64,000 nucleotides of DNA from Arachis hypogaea (GCF_003086295.3 NC_092040.1:58383559-58447558), one strand, 5' to 3'; positions 46,212 to 57,240 are shown, numbered from the stretch's first letter. A program made the numbers and translations. Notes: generated by a model from the sequence alone, not told the origin.

Positions 46212-49200
46212 CTAGGAGTAGAATCTTCCTAGGTTGTCCGCGTTCCATGTTCTCGGGACTTCTTTGCCGTCAAGCCTTTCCAGTTTGAATGCTCCTTTCC
46301 CCATCACTTTCTTGACTCTATAGGGGCCTTCCCAGTTCGCCGCTAACTTGCCTTCTCCGGGGGTCGGTAGGCCGATATCATTTCGCCTCAGGACGAGGTC
46401 GTTTGGCTCGACTTCCCTCTTGAGTACTTTGGTGTTGTAGTGCAGAGCCATTCTTTGTTTTAGCGCCGTTTCTGTCAAATGGGCCATTTCCCTAGCTTCA
46501 TCTATCAGGTCCTTTTCTACGGTTTCCTCCACTCCTTTCAAGAGCAACCGCGGGCTTGGTTCCCCGATCTCCACGGGTATTACTGCGTCCACCCCGTACG
46601 TTAGTCGGAAAGGAGTTTCCTTAGTGGAGGACTGTTCGGTTCTTCGGTAGGACCAGAGAACCGCTGCTAGTTCATCGGCCCAAGCACCCTTTTTATTGTC
46701 CAACCTCTTTTTTAACCCTGAAAGGATAACCTTGTTGGCGGATTCCACTTGTCCGTTCGTCTGAGGGTGTTCTACCGAAGAGAACCTTTGCCTTATACCC
46801 AGGCCGTTGAGAAATTCCGTGAACTTTTTGTCAGTAAACTGCGTGCCGTTGTCCGAGATGACGACTTCCGGTATCCCGAATCGCGTTATCACCTTCCTCC
46901 ACATGAATTTCCTGCAATTGGACGAGGATATGCTAGCTAGTGGCTCGGCCTCTATCCATTTGGTATAGTAGTCAATTGCAACTATGAGGTATTTGACTTG
47001 CCCAGGGCCGACTGGGAAGGGCCCTAAGAGGTCGACTCCCCACTGAGAGAACGGCCGGGAGGTCGTTAGCAAGCTTAACTCGGAGGCCGGCGCCCTGGCA
47101 AAGTTGGCGTTCTGTTGGCACTTTACGCATGTTTTGACAAACTCTTTGGAATCCGCCATCATCGACGGCCAGTAGTATCCGGCTCGGATTAGTTTCCTTG
47201 CTAGGGCTTTGCCTCCGATGTGGTGCCCACAGCAGCCCTCATGGACTTCCCTAAGGACGTAGCCCGTCTGGTCGGGGTGTAGGCACTTCAGTAGGGGTTG
47301 GCTGAGCCCTTTCCTGAACAGCTGTCCTTGGATGACGGCGTATTTGGCCGTTTCTCTCCTTAATTTCGCCGCATCCTTTTCATCACTAGGGAGTTTGCCG
47401 TGTTCTAGGAAGTTGGTGATGGGGTCTAGCCATGAAGAACTTAGGGTTGTCATGTGCAGTGCGATTGCTGGTTCTCTTGTCATGCCTTGGATGAGAGACC
47501 GGTTCCCTTCCCCTGGCTTTGTGCTGGCCAACTTTGATAGGAGGTCTGCCCGTGTGTTCCTTTCTCTAGGTACGTGATGGACCGTGACCTCTTCCAACTT
47601 TTGGCTCAAGCTTTTAACCTTTTCCAAGTACTTCTGTAGCAAGGGGTCTTTGGCCTGATAGCTACCGTTTACTTGGGAGGTGACGACTTGGGAATCGCTG
47701 CATATTTCTAGTCTTCTTGCGCCGACTTCTTCCGCCAGGGTTAAGCCTCCTATAAGGGCTTCATATTCTGCCTGGTTGTTCGAGATGGGGAACTCGAACC
47801 TGACCGACTGCTCGTATACAATCCCAATCGGGCTTTCCAGGATGATCCCGGCACCTCCGAAGGTCTGGTTGGAGGCTCCGTCCACATGGAGCTTCCACCG
47901 TGTACCCACCTCTTCGCTTGGATCTCCCGTTACTTCTACTAGAAAATCCGCCATTGCCTGCGCCTTGATGGCTTGCCGGGGTTCGTATCGTATGTCATAC
48001 TGGGAGAGTTCGATGGACCAAGTCATCATTCTTCCCGCCAGGTCGGGTTTTTGAAGTACTTGCCGGATCCCTTGGTCCGTTCTGACGACAACTTGGTGAC
48101 ATTGGAAGTATTGCTTTAACCTTCGTGAGGAAGTTAGGAGTGCTAAGGCTAGCTTTTCCAACTTGCTATACCTTAATTCTGCCCCTTGCAAGGCCATGCT
48201 TATGAAATAGACTGGCTGTTGAGCTTTTCCGTCCTCCCGTACCAGAACTGCGGCCAGGGCTTCACTCGTTATGGCGAGATATAGGTATAGTGGTTCCCCG
48301 TTTTTTGGCTTCCCGAGAACGGGTGGTGCTGCCAAGATTTCCTTGAAGTGCTGAAAGGCTTTTTCACATGCGGGTGTCCACTCGAACGCCATCCCTTTCT
48401 TCATGAGGTTAAAAAATGGCAGGGCCTTGGTTGCCGAGGCTCCGAGAAACCGGGATAATGAGGTCAACCGCCCTGCCAACCTCTGGACGTCCTTGATGCA
48501 ACCCGGGCTCTTCATCTGGAGTATTGCCTGGCATTTCTCCGGGTTAGCTTCTACCCCTCTCTGTGTTATCATAAATCCCAGGAACTTGCCGGCTTCCACG
48601 GCGAAGGCGCACTTGAGGGGATTCAGCCTCATACCGTGTTGACGGAGGGAGGCGAATACACTTTCCAGGTCGTTCAAGAGGTCGTCAGGTCGTGTCGTTT
48701 TTGCCAGAATGTCGTCCACGTAGACTTCAACTGTTTTCCCTATGAGGTCGTGGAATATCCTGTTCATCAGCCTTTGATATGTTGCCCCCGCGTTTTTCAA
48801 TCCGAATGGCATTACCTTATAGCAGAAAGTTCCTCCTGGCGTTATGAACGCCGTCTTGTCTTCGTCAGGACGGTGCATCGGTATCTGATTGTAACCAGAG
48901 TAGGCGTCCATGAAACTTAGATACCGATATCCCGCTGCGGCGTCGACGAGTGCATCTATGTTAGGGAGGGGGAAGCAATCTTTGGGGCATGCTTTGTTGA
49001 GGTCAGAATAGTCCACGCACATTCTCCACTTGCCGTTGTGTTTTCTCACCAATACCACATTCGAGAGCCATGTTGAGTAGTCTACTTCCCGTATGAAGCC
49101 TGCTTCTAGGAGGCTGGCCGTCTGCCTGGCCACCTCCTCTGCTCTTTCTGCCGACATCTTTCTCCTCCGTTGGGCCACTGGGCGTGCCTCCGCCTTGACG

Positions 49201-51533
49201 GCTAGATGATGTGAGATGATTTTTGGGTCTATGCCCGGCATGTCGGCTGGAGTCCAGGCAAACAGGTCCTTGTTGGCTCTTATCATTTCGATCAAAGGCT
49301 CCTTCAACTCATGTGGGAGGTTCTTGTTAACGAATGTGAATTTTTCCACGTCGTCACCGATTCTAAACTTCTCCAGATCCCCTTCTGGTTCCGGTCTCGA
49401 CTTGTCATCCACTCTGGCATCAAGGTCGGCTAGGAACACGCTGGATGCCTCCTTGGACTTCTTTCTAAGGGAGAGGCTGACGTTGTCACAAGCGACTGCC
49501 GTCTCGAGGTCTCCCCTTATGGTCCCTATGGATCCGTCATCGGTAACGAACTTCATGACTAGCAGCTTTGTGTTGATTATGGCTTCGAAATCATTGATTG
49601 TTTTTCTTCCTAAGATGATGTTGTAGGCAGTGGAATCTCGGAGGATTACGAACTCCGCCATTGCCGACCTTCGGCCTTGGGCTTGCCCCTCCGAGATTGG
49701 TAGGGATATTACTCCATCCGGTTTGATGAAGTGGTCACCCAACCCAATAACCCCGTGCTGGTGAGTCGTCAGGTCGGCGTCTTTTAGCCCTAGTGCGTCG
49801 AACACGTTACGGAACATGATATTTGAATCAGCTCCTGTGTTGACAAGGATTCGTTTGACGAGGCCGGTTCCCACTCTGGCCGTGATGACCATGGGGGGGT
49901 TTTCTGGGGCGTCGTTGAACCATTGGTCTTCCGGGCCGAAAGAAATGGAGGGAGTTTTCTTAGAGTTTTGTACCTGCGGGGATGAAATCGTCAGAACCTT
50001 AGCGTCTTTCCTGTGTGCCGACCGGGATCTTGGCGCGGCGTTTTTTGCTGTTACCACGTTTATCACAGTGAGGCCGTGATCTCCGTCTTCGGGTTCTTGT
50101 CGCCGTTTGGCCAGATGGGCTTTGCCTTCCTCATCTTGATCGCGATAACGTCTTCTCGGCTCCCTGATGAGGTGGGAGAACGCCGCTAGCTTTCCTTCTC
50201 TTATCGCTTGTTCTAGTGCGTCCTTCAGGTCAAAACAGTCTTGTGTTTGATGGCCATAACCCTTATGATAATCACAATAAAGGTTCTTGTTCCCTCCCGT
50301 TCGGTCCTTAAGTGGTCGGGGCTTCGGAAGGATTCCCTTCTCAGTTATTTGCTGATAGACTTCCACGATGGGGAGAGCAAGTGGAGTGTAGTTTGTAAAT
50401 TTCCCGACTCGAGGGAATGGTCTAGGTGCCTTGTTAGTTGCCTCCTCCCTGACTTTTCCTTTTGTTCTTTCCTCATTACCTTGTTGTCGAGCCTGGCTAT
50501 AACCGGACTGCCGCTTATTGGCAGCCACGACTCGGCTGACTTCCTCATCGTTTATGTACTCCTTGGCCACCGTTTGGATTTCAAGCATTGTCCAAACCGG
50601 CTTCGTGGTAAGGTGCTTTCGGAAGTTTTCGTTGAGGAGGCCGTTTGTCAGACAGAGACTGGCCACCGAGTCGGTTAGGCCGTCGATTTCCAGGCATTCG
50701 TCGTTGAACCGATCTAAGTACCTCCTGGTCGGCTCTCCTTGTCTCTGGGTTATCCCTAGAAGGTTGATAGGGTGCTTGGCCTTTGCTATCCGCGTTGTAA
50801 ATTGGGCCAAGAATGCACGGCTGATGTCCGAGAAACTGTAGATGGAACCTTGAGGGAGGCCGTTAAACCATCTGATCGCTGGCCCTGCTAGGGTCACTGG
50901 GAAGGCGCAGCATCTTACTTCGTCCCCCACTCCCTCTAGATTCATCCTGGCCTCAAAGGCCGTGAGGTGTTCTAGAGGGTCTTGAGTTCCGTCGTACCTC
51001 ATATCCGTTGGTTTGTCGAAGTGTTTCGGCAACCGGACCTCGAGGATGGATCGGTGGAACGGGGTGACGCCCATTATCACAGGTTGTCGCGTTCTCTCGT
51101 ATCTCCCTTCCCCGTCTTCACGACCTCTCGCCGCTCGGCGGGTTGATCTGCCGCGGGAGTAGATGATCGTGTCATTTCGCCTTCTCAGTATGGGTGACTC
51201 CTCCCGCGTGCTCTCCGCTTCCGTCCGGGATGCAGATGTACGCCGCGGGCGGCTTCTGTGAGAGTCTTCTTCCTCACTCCCGGGAGACGGGGTATAGCTG
51301 GGATCGGTAGATCGTCCCTCCTGCTCCCGGTCGGCCAGCTGTTGTTCTAGGTTCTGGACTCTGTGGCGTAGCTCTTGCATTATTATGGCGCTATCGCCGC
51401 CCATTCCCCCGAATGGTCGTGTTCTCGTGTGTTGTTGGGGGGACCTCCGCCGTCCCTTTAGCGAGGCGATGGAGGCTGCCCCCTCCGCTCCGGCTGCTCG
51501 AGCTTGGTCGCCGGGACCCAGCACGACTTCCAT
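46212..51533 (-). CDS. gag-pol: Gag-Pol polyprotein, Ty3/gypsy Tat lineage
   Basis: A single 1773-codon ORF starts 31 bases inside the 5' LTR-proximal primer site. Gag core lies at ~155-300 and a zinc knuckle C-X2-H-X4-H-X4-C at 420-433. The retropepsin has NTGAD at 565-569, where family members have Asp first. Reverse transcriptase carries YVDD at 938-941. A first RNase H-like region is degenerate (LYLAITSEAL). A second RNase H has the Asp of VDGAS at 1218 and the other acidic residues (AEYEAL, CSDSQ, RADLLS). Integrase has an HHCC finger and catalytic Asp1501, Asp1561 and Glu1597 (D-D-35-E). The C-terminus ends RTWNADNLGRFYS. All domains look whole except the protease active site. Confidence 0.97.
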   Translation of the reverse strand: MEVVLGPGDQARAAGAEGAASIASLKGRRRSPQQHTRTRPFGGMGGDSAIIMQELRHRVQNLEQQLADREQEGRSTDPSYTPSPGSEEEDSHRSRPRRTSASRTEAESTREESPILRRRNDTIIYSRGRSTRRAARGREDGEGRYERTRQPVIMGVTPFHRSILEVRLPKHFDKPTDMRYDGTQDPLEHLTAFEARMNLEGVGDEVRCCAFPVTLAGPAIRWFNGLPQGSIYSFSDISRAFLAQFTTRIAKAKHPINLLGITQRQGEPTRRYLDRFNDECLEIDGLTDSVASLCLTNGLLNENFRKHLTTKPVWTMLEIQTVAKEYINDEEVSRVVAANKRQSGYSQARQQGNEERTKGKVREEATNKAPRPFPRVGKFTNYTPLALPIVEVYQQITEKGILPKPRPLKDRTGGNKNLYCDYHKGYGHQTQDCFDLKDALEQAIREGKLAAFSHLIREPRRRYRDQDEEGKAHLAKRRQEPEDGDHGLTVINVVTAKNAAPRSRSAHRKDAKVLTISSPQVQNSKKTPSISFGPEDQWFNDAPENPPMVITARVGTGLVKRILVNTGADSNIMFRNVFDALGLKDADLTTHQHGVIGLGDHFIKPDGVISLPISEGQAQGRRSAMAEFVILRDSTAYNIILGRKTINDFEAIINTKLLVMKFVTDDGSIGTIRGDLETAVACDNVSLSLRKKSKEASSVFLADLDARVDDKSRPEPEGDLEKFRIGDDVEKFTFVNKNLPHELKEPLIEMIRANKDLFAWTPADMPGIDPKIISHHLAVKAEARPVAQRRRKMSAERAEEVARQTASLLEAGFIREVDYSTWLSNVVLVRKHNGKWRMCVDYSDLNKACPKDCFPLPNIDALVDAAAGYRYLSFMDAYSGYNQIPMHRPDEDKTAFITPGGTFCYKVMPFGLKNAGATYQRLMNRIFHDLIGKTVEVYVDDILAKTTRPDDLLNDLESVFASLRQHGMRLNPLKCAFAVEAGKFLGFMITQRGVEANPEKCQAILQMKSPGCIKDVQRLAGRLTSLSRFLGASATKALPFFNLMKKGMAFEWTPACEKAFQHFKEILAAPPVLGKPKNGEPLYLYLAITSEALAAVLVREDGKAQQPVYFISMALQGAELRYSKLEKLALALLTSSRRLKQYFQCHQVVVRTDQGIRQVLQKPDLAGRMMTWSIELSQYDIRYEPRQAIKAQAMADFLVEVTGDPSEEVGTRWKLHVDGASNQTFGGAGIILESPIGIVYEQSVRFEFPISNNQAEYEALIGGLTLAEEVGARRLEICSDSQVVTSQVNGSYQAKDPLLQKYLEKVKSLSQKLEEVTVHHVPRERNTRADLLSKLASTKPGEGNRSLIQGMTREPAIALHMTTLSSSWLDPITNFLEHGKLPSDEKDAAKLRRETAKYAVIQGQLFRKGLSQPLLKCLHPDQTGYVLREVHEGCCGHHIGGKALARKLIRAGYYWPSMMADSKEFVKTCVKCQQNANFARAPASELSLLTTSRPFSQWGVDLLGPFPVGPGQVKYLIVAIDYYTKWIEAEPLASISSSNCRKFMWRKVITRFGIPEVVISDNGTQFTDKKFTEFLNGLGIRQRFSSVEHPQTNGQVESANKVILSGLKKRLDNKKGAWADELAAVLWSYRRTEQSSTKETPFRLTYGVDAVIPVEIGEPSPRLLLKGVEETVEKDLIDEAREMAHLTETALKQRMALHYNTKVLKREVEPNDLVLRRNDIGLPTPGEGKLAANWEGPYRVKKVMGKGAFKLERLDGKEVPRTWNADNLGRFYS

Positions 51534-51545
51534 TTAGGCAGGGAG

Positions 51546-51563
51546 TTCCCACAGACGGCGCCA
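51546..51563 (-). other. Primer binding site of the Tat element
   Basis: TGGCGCCGTCTGTGGGAA on the minus strand, one base inside the 5' LTR. It differs from the tRNA-Asp type of the Athila-like elements. In Ogre/Tat elements this word is usually assigned to tRNA-Arg (from memory). Confidence 0.85.
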
Positions 51564-51564
51564 A

Positions 51565-51976
51565 TGTTCGGTTGTCGGGTTCCGGACAAATCGGATGTGC
51601 GGATGGAGGAATGAGAACGCCCTAGCTTTGGTCACGCTGGTGGTGGATCTGCCGGCTAGACGAGCACTCGTCCTGGAGAAAGGATGAGGGGGGTGCCACC
51701 TGCAAAGACACTCCGACGCTCAAGTCAGTTAGTGTGCAGGCGGGAAAAGTGATGTGGAAAGGTGACGTACCTCGGGGGAAGAGCCAATCTTCCCCTTATA
51801 TACATGTCAGTAGCGGGCCCCTCGTGAGGACAGGCCCATATTCCCAAGGACATTGTCCTGCCGCCGCGTGTGGGACGTACAAGACACGTGTCCGGGTCGT
51901 TTGAAGGGCGAGGAGCCGGGTCGGGTGGAGCTCGGGCCAGGGTCGACCTGTCGGGTCCTTGGGCCAGACCGCAACA
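51565..51976 (-). repeat. 5' LTR of the Tat element
   Basis: 412 bp, with four substitutions against the 3' LTR. The minus-strand TATATAAGG at 51794-51802 is the likely promoter core. Confidence 0.97.
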
Positions 51977-51981
51977 ATTAA

Positions 51982-53038
51982 CTAGCAGTCAAACAGAAAT
52001 TATCGTGTTTGTCCGTTTTTATATTATTTTTAAGAAATTAATTTTTATATTTTTATTTTAAAATTTTAAATTTGATTAAATAATAAAAAAAGATAATTAA
52101 AAAATAAATATAAAAATTTCATATGTTATTTAACATTTAAAATATATAAAATAAATAAATTTAAATTAAATAATAAGATGTGAAAAAATTCATTATATTT
52201 TTATTATGTATAAAAAAATTAAGATAAAAATTTATAAATATTATTTATAAATTAATTATTTATAAATATTATTAAATTTATCTATTTATTTATTTTTTAA
52301 TAATATTTAATTTGAAGCAAAGATTAAAATTTATATTCAAACTACTTCTTATCTTCATACATAAATATTATAGATATTTTTTCTCATGTGCATATTAAGT
52401 TATCTTATTATTTTAAGAAGAAATTTTAGACATAAAGTATTTAAATTTTTTGTTCAAATCATTAAAACTTAATGTTAGTAGTCCATAAAATTAATATAAA
52501 AATATATTATTTTTGCCTAATAATAAAAAATAGTACATCATCGTAAGTTTTAAACTAATAATTATAACTTTAAGTTATAGCTTAATATAGTATCTTGAAA
52601 CTGAAGACTATTATTATTTTCTGTGTTTGATTGTTATTAAATATTTTTCACATTTATTTTATTATACACATTAATTAAACTGTACTTTATCATTTCATTT
52701 TACATATTTTAAAATAATGCAGTCAAACTATAAAGAATATTAGTTTTTATAACCTAATACAAGACTTCTTACTATTTTATTTGTCTTTAGAATACTATTC
52801 ATAAAAATGATTATTAAAAGTGAAATACTATAAAAAAGGACAAAAAACTTGTAGATTCATCATTCTGTTTTGATTCTTAATCCTCACTTGATAATAATCA
52901 AATTTAACAGGCTAATTGTGGTGATTCTTTTTTTTTGACAACTAAAGAAAATAAAAAAAATAAGATAGCACAAATAAAGTTAAGGGGTTATGATTTCTCC
53001 CTAGAAACGATCAAATGTAAACTCTCCCAAGATTTAAG
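51982..53038. other. AT-rich, non-coding, probably host intergenic DNA
   Basis: Runs of TAAATA/ATTTAT with no gene visible. It continues the sequence interrupted by the Tat element at 42847. Confidence 0.6.
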
Positions 53039-53400
53039 TCACTCAGTGTAAGAGCTTGTGCTTCTTGCAGCATGCATGACGATGTGATTAGATGCTTCGT
53101 TAGCTGTATGCTCAATGATAGAAACCTTTGCAAACCAATAGCAATGAAAAATTTCTGTTATCTTCATTAGTAAATCAGTGCCTGCTATATCTCTTAAGAC
53201 CGATCCTTGAGAAATCAAGTAATATGCTTCAAGACAATCCATTTCACAAATCATATCTTTATAGCCACATTTCCAAGCAAGAATCAGACCCCGCCAAATT
53301 GCAAATAATTCACAACAACAAATGCTCATCAGTGGCAGACTTTCAGTGCAACCCTTCACCCACTCCCTGTTACTATCCCGAACCAAACAACCAAAAAATA
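53039..53400 (-). pseudogene. RNase H-like C-terminal fragment of an L1-type element
   Basis: A 115-residue frame shows the plant reverse-transcriptase-like RNase H pattern: FAIWRGLILAW with the Glu region missing, ICEMDCLEAYYLI with the Asp, and HTANEASNHIVMHAA. In the last motif the usual Ala-Asp pair reads Ser-Asn, so a catalytic Asp is gone. No reverse transcriptase is next to it. It is a relic, either of a LINE or of a host protein of this fold. Confidence 0.7.
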
Positions 53401-54289
53401 ATTTTTCTTTTTTCTTAATTTAGGGATTAATCACGTGGGTTGCAGATTAAAAAGAGAAGGGAGTTCGGTTGCTTTACTTTGGGTCAGAGGAGAAAGTGTT
53501 GCTTTGATTTGTGATTATCAACAATATTCTTGGACCACTAAAGAATGAAATGAATATTTTTATTTTTGGGTCTGTTTTATTTTTGGGCTTGTTTTGAGCA
53601 ATATTTTTTTACAAAATGAACATATACATCACAAATAATTTTGGACTTTCAACCCAAGACTATAATGTTATTCATTATCAATATATTATTTTTATTTCCT
53701 CAAACTCTACAATCTTCCTCTTGATGACAACCATTATAAATGAAAATGAATTGTAATTAAAAGAAATAAGAGGAGTTTAATAATTCTTCCCTTTAATGAT
53801 TCAATCTTCAAGTTGATATCCCTCTTTCGTTCATTCGGTTGGCTCCCCCTTGTTTGTGTGCTTTTTGATCTTGAAATGATTGTTATAACAGCCATCTATG
53901 CACAAAAATTATCACCAATGGTTACAATTAACTTTAATCAAACCACTTTATCAAATTCAAATATCCAACAAACATCACAGTGCCAAATAGTTAGCATCAA
54001 TTAGCCAAACATCATTCTAACAATATTGATACCAATCAGCATCAATTTGCCAAACATCATTTTAACAATATTCAATTTATTTTATATACTCCCTCCCTTT
54101 TTGTTATCAAAGAGGTGAAGTATGCCCTGCATAAAAGTTCTTAGGCACAAAGAAATGTAGCCGTGCAAAGTTAAAAAATTACAAGTTACTATTACAATCA
54201 TCCAATTAAAGTAAAGAGTATCAAAAGAGCATAACATAATCATCAAAAACAATTTTAGTCATCGACAATAGAGACAAAGAGCTAAACAT
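53401..54289. other. Non-coding AT-rich stretch
   Basis: No gene supported. A short duplicated phrase (CATCATTCTAACAATATT / CATCATTTTAACAATATT) lies near 54008 and 54054. Confidence 0.5.
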
Positions 54290-54596
54290 CAGATGTCTCG
54301 TCCTCAGTTTTTAAGATTTCTTCTTCTTGATCAGATAACATTGGTTCATCTTCCAAGGAATCAATGCACTTTAGAAGCACTTCAACTTGGCTTTGAGATT
54401 TTCTCAAGAAATTCTAATTTTGAATAGCTAGTTTCCTAGCTTGCTTGTTCGAGTTGATCATATGCTTGGTCAAATTCATAAACTCTTGTAAAACATATTT
54501 CACAATGCCATTGACCAAGTACTTGTTGGAGGAGGATATACCAGCAGCCGAGGGTGGTGGGATACTTTCATCCTCTTCTTTTTGCTTAAGTCCCAA
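54290..54596 (-). pseudogene. Unrecognised ORF fragment
   Basis: A 60-residue frame from ATG (complement of 54594-54596) to a TAA, after which the same frame continues with an acidic stretch. Composition suggests a retroelement or domesticated protein tail. I do not recognise it. It sits next to the broken 3' end of element B. Confidence 0.3.
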
Positions 54597-54599
54597 TTA

Positions 54600-55296
54600 G
54601 AGGTGTCCAGAGTTCTTAAGCACACTCTTTTTGCTTTGGATCACGACTTTAACCACTCAGTCTCAAGTTTTTTACTTGGACCTGCATGCCACAAGCACAT
54701 GGTTAGGGACAACTTGATTCAGCCGCTTAGGCCAGGATTTTATGCTTGTAGGCCTTCCTTTCCATTGATGCTCAAAGCCTTGGATCCTTTTTACCCTTGC
54801 CTTTTGGTTTTAAGGGCTATTGACTTTTTCTGCTTGCTTTTTCTTTTTCTTTCTTTCTCTCTCTTTTTTTTGCCAATTTTTTTTGTTCTTCACTGCTTTC
54901 TCTTGCTTCAAGAATCAATTCTATGATTTTTCAGATTATCAACAACATTTCTCTTTTTTCATCATTCTTTCAAGAGCCAATAATTTTAACATTCATGAAC
55001 TTCACTATCAAAATTTATGCACTGTTCAAGCATTCATTCAGAGAACAAAGTGTATTGTCTCCACATATAACTAATTTGAATTTTTCTTATTAAGAACTCG
55101 AAAATAACATTGCTTCCTTATTCAAAATAAAAATCTGCTATTTTATTCATGTTTAGTGATGATGAGAAAATAAATTATAGCTTACTTGGGGATAAAATCA
55201 AAAACAAAAACTAAGGACACTCATTATTACTATTCCTATGACTCTAAAAATAGATTTCTAATAGCAGAGTTATCACATAGTTAAGATTAGGACTCA
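54600..55296 (-). other. 3' spacer of element B
   Basis: Shares blocks with 14187-14600 of element A in inverted orientation. No gene. Confidence 0.6.
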
Positions 55297-56427
55297 ACAA
55301 CCTGGCATTTGGGAGGTGGATGCTCCTTCATTTTGTGGGATGTTTGGCCTTTCAAGAGGTAGCTTTTGGTGCTTCAGCTCCTGCAGTTCACGCCCTTGCT
55401 TCTCCTATTCCTTAAGCAGCTTGCAGAGCATGCTATTTTGATTTTCCTATTCTTCTTTCATTTGATCCATAGCTTCTTGCAGCTTGGTAATAAATGCTTC
55501 TAAGTGGTTCCAGTAGTCAATTTGTGAGAAATCTGGGAGGAACTCTTGCGCCCTCATTTTGATGGGGATGTCTTGCACTTGTTGCCATTCCATTAATCTC
55601 TTTGTGATTGGGAGATCAACTGGGATATACTCATCTACTCCCATTTCTACTCCAGCATTTTTACATAGCAGAGAAATCAAGCTTGGGTAGGCCAATTTGG
55701 CTTCGGTGGAGTTCTTGTTTGCAATTGTATAAAGCTCACAAGCAATCAGATGATGAACTTCCACTTCTTTTCCCGTCATAATGCAATGGGTCATCACTGC
55801 TCTTTTAATAGTGACCTCAGAGCGGTTACTGGTGGGTAGTATGGAACGCCTAATAAAATCCAGCCAACCTTTAGCAACTGGTTTGAGATCCCCCCTCTTG
55901 AGTTGAATTGGGACATTCTTAGAGTGGGTTATCCACTTGGCTCCAGGGATGCATATGTCCTCTAGAACTTGGTCCGGGCGCTTATCTTGATTCACAATTC
56001 TCCTGTTAAAGAATTTCGTGTCATCTTGGAGTTGAGGCAGCTTGAAGATCTCTCTTATGCTGTCATGGTGAAAGTAGATAATCCTTCCTCTGAACATGGT
56101 TCAGAAGGTATAGAAGGCGGTTCTAGACATTCTCTGTTTATCTGTTTGCCACAGATTTAAGTAGAATTCCTGAACCATATTTCTCCCCACCCTTGTCTCA
56201 GGATTAGCTAGGATTTTCCAGCCTCTGTTTCGAATTTGCTCTTGGATCTCTGGATATTCATATTCTTTCAGATTGAATTTAACTTCCGGGATCACTGACC
56301 TCAAAGCCATTATTTTGTAATAACGGTCTGCATGTTCTTTGGTTAAGAACTTCTCTTGATTCCAAAGTGGTTTTGGAATATTCTCTTTCTTGCCTCTTGA
56401 GGTGGTTTGTTTTCCCTTATGACCCAT
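55297..56427 (-). pseudogene. ORF2 of element B (putative plant transposon protein family)
   Basis: It starts at the complement of 56425-56427 (MGHKGKQTTSRGKK). The core shows NRGWKILANP, KGWLDFIRRS and PTSNRSEVTI, the same motif order as 12718-13872. One break near 56098-56103 shifts the frame in the first third, and a stop at 55447 cuts a coiled-coil-like tail that continues to ~55297. It is better preserved than the copy in A but still not translatable as one protein. Confidence 0.75.
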
Positions 56428-56960
56428 GATCTTAGTGAGTCTTGGCTCAGTGATCACAAAAAGCACACAAAACTTAGAGGTTTGCTTGTCCTCAAGCAAA
56501 AGAAAGAAAAGGAGAGGAAGAGAGCGAGAGACAAATTCGAATGGTGGAGGAAGGGGGATGGCTGAATGGCAATTTAAAGAGGGGGGCGGGAGGTGTGGGT
56601 TCGAAAATTTTGAACAATATATGATAGAAGATATGATTTGTGAAAAGATAATTATGATATGCAAAAGATGTACTTTTAAAATTGAGAAGATAAGAGGGAG
56701 ATTTGGAAAAATAATTCTAATTTTGAAAAGATAGTGTGATGGGTTGAAAAAGATTTGAAAAAAAAATTTAAAAAGATATATGAGTTTTTACAAAGATTTT
56801 GAAGGACATAGAAAAAGAATTTTTTGGATTATGAAATTTTTGAAATTGAAATTGAAAGATGAGGATTTGTAACATGTTCATGCACGAAATGTGGAAAGAA
56901 ATATTAAAATTGGAAAAAAAATCTGAGTTGGGAACAAGAACCTCCTCCCCCCATGTTCCT
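56428..56960 (-). other. Spacer before ORF2 in element B
   Basis: Purine/pyrimidine-biased sequence without a gene. It includes the AGGA-loop hairpin at 56481-56500. Confidence 0.55.
56481..56500 (-). promoter_or_regulatory. Hairpin TTTGCTTG-AGGA-CAAGCAAA in element B
   Basis: A perfect 8-bp stem and AGGA loop on the minus strand. It has almost the same stem as the one beside the polypurine tract of element A, but here it lies just upstream of the ORF2 start. Confidence 0.7.
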
Positions 56961-57240
56961 GGCGTTAAACGCCCAGGAGTAGCATGTCGTGGGTATTTAA
57001 CACCCAATTGCTGCCTATTTTGGGCGTTTAAATGCCCAGCCAGGTATCCTGGCTGTCGTTTAAACGCCAGTTTGCCTTCCTTACTGGGTGTTTAAACGCC
57101 CAACCAGGTACCCTGGCTGGCGTTTAAATGCCAGAATTCTTTTGCCACTGGGTGTTTTTTTGAACGCCCAGGATGCTGCAGGTCTAGCGTTAAACGCCCA
57201 GAATGGCTCTCATTCTGGCGTTTAACGCTCAAAAATGCTC
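56961..57240 (-). repeat. Array of GGCGTTTAAACGCC-like palindromes in element B spacer
   Basis: About nine words begin near 56961, 56992, 57023, 57054, 57086, 57118, 57151, 57187 and 57216, mostly 31-33 bp apart. It lies in the same place (after pol, before ORF2) as the array at 11953 in element A. Confidence 0.85.

Larger units (their letters stand above)
42848..51976 (-). mobile_element. Full-length Ty3/gypsy Tat-lineage LTR retrotransposon
   Basis: It is bounded by 412-bp LTRs and the 5-bp duplication ATTAA (42843-42847 and 51977-51981), total 9129 bp. On the minus strand the order is 5' LTR (51565-51976), primer site, one gag-pol ORF, non-coding 3' region and 3' LTR (42848-43259). An opposite-strand, apparently spliced gene lies between pol and the 3' LTR. 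Two RNase H-like regions, the first lacking its catalytic residues, plus the antisense gene mark the Tat lineage. The LTRs differ at 4 of 412 positions by my alignment, so the insertion is recent. Confidence 0.97.

Noticed and set aside
46749..50841. Plus-strand ORFs inside the Tat gag-pol
   Set aside because: They are antisense shadows of the long polyprotein frame. Unlike the gene at 43903-45769 they are short and show no family resemblance.
53039..53400. Host RNase H gene
   Set aside because: Only one partial domain, a catalytic Asp replaced, and no flanking exons. It fits a LINE relic better.
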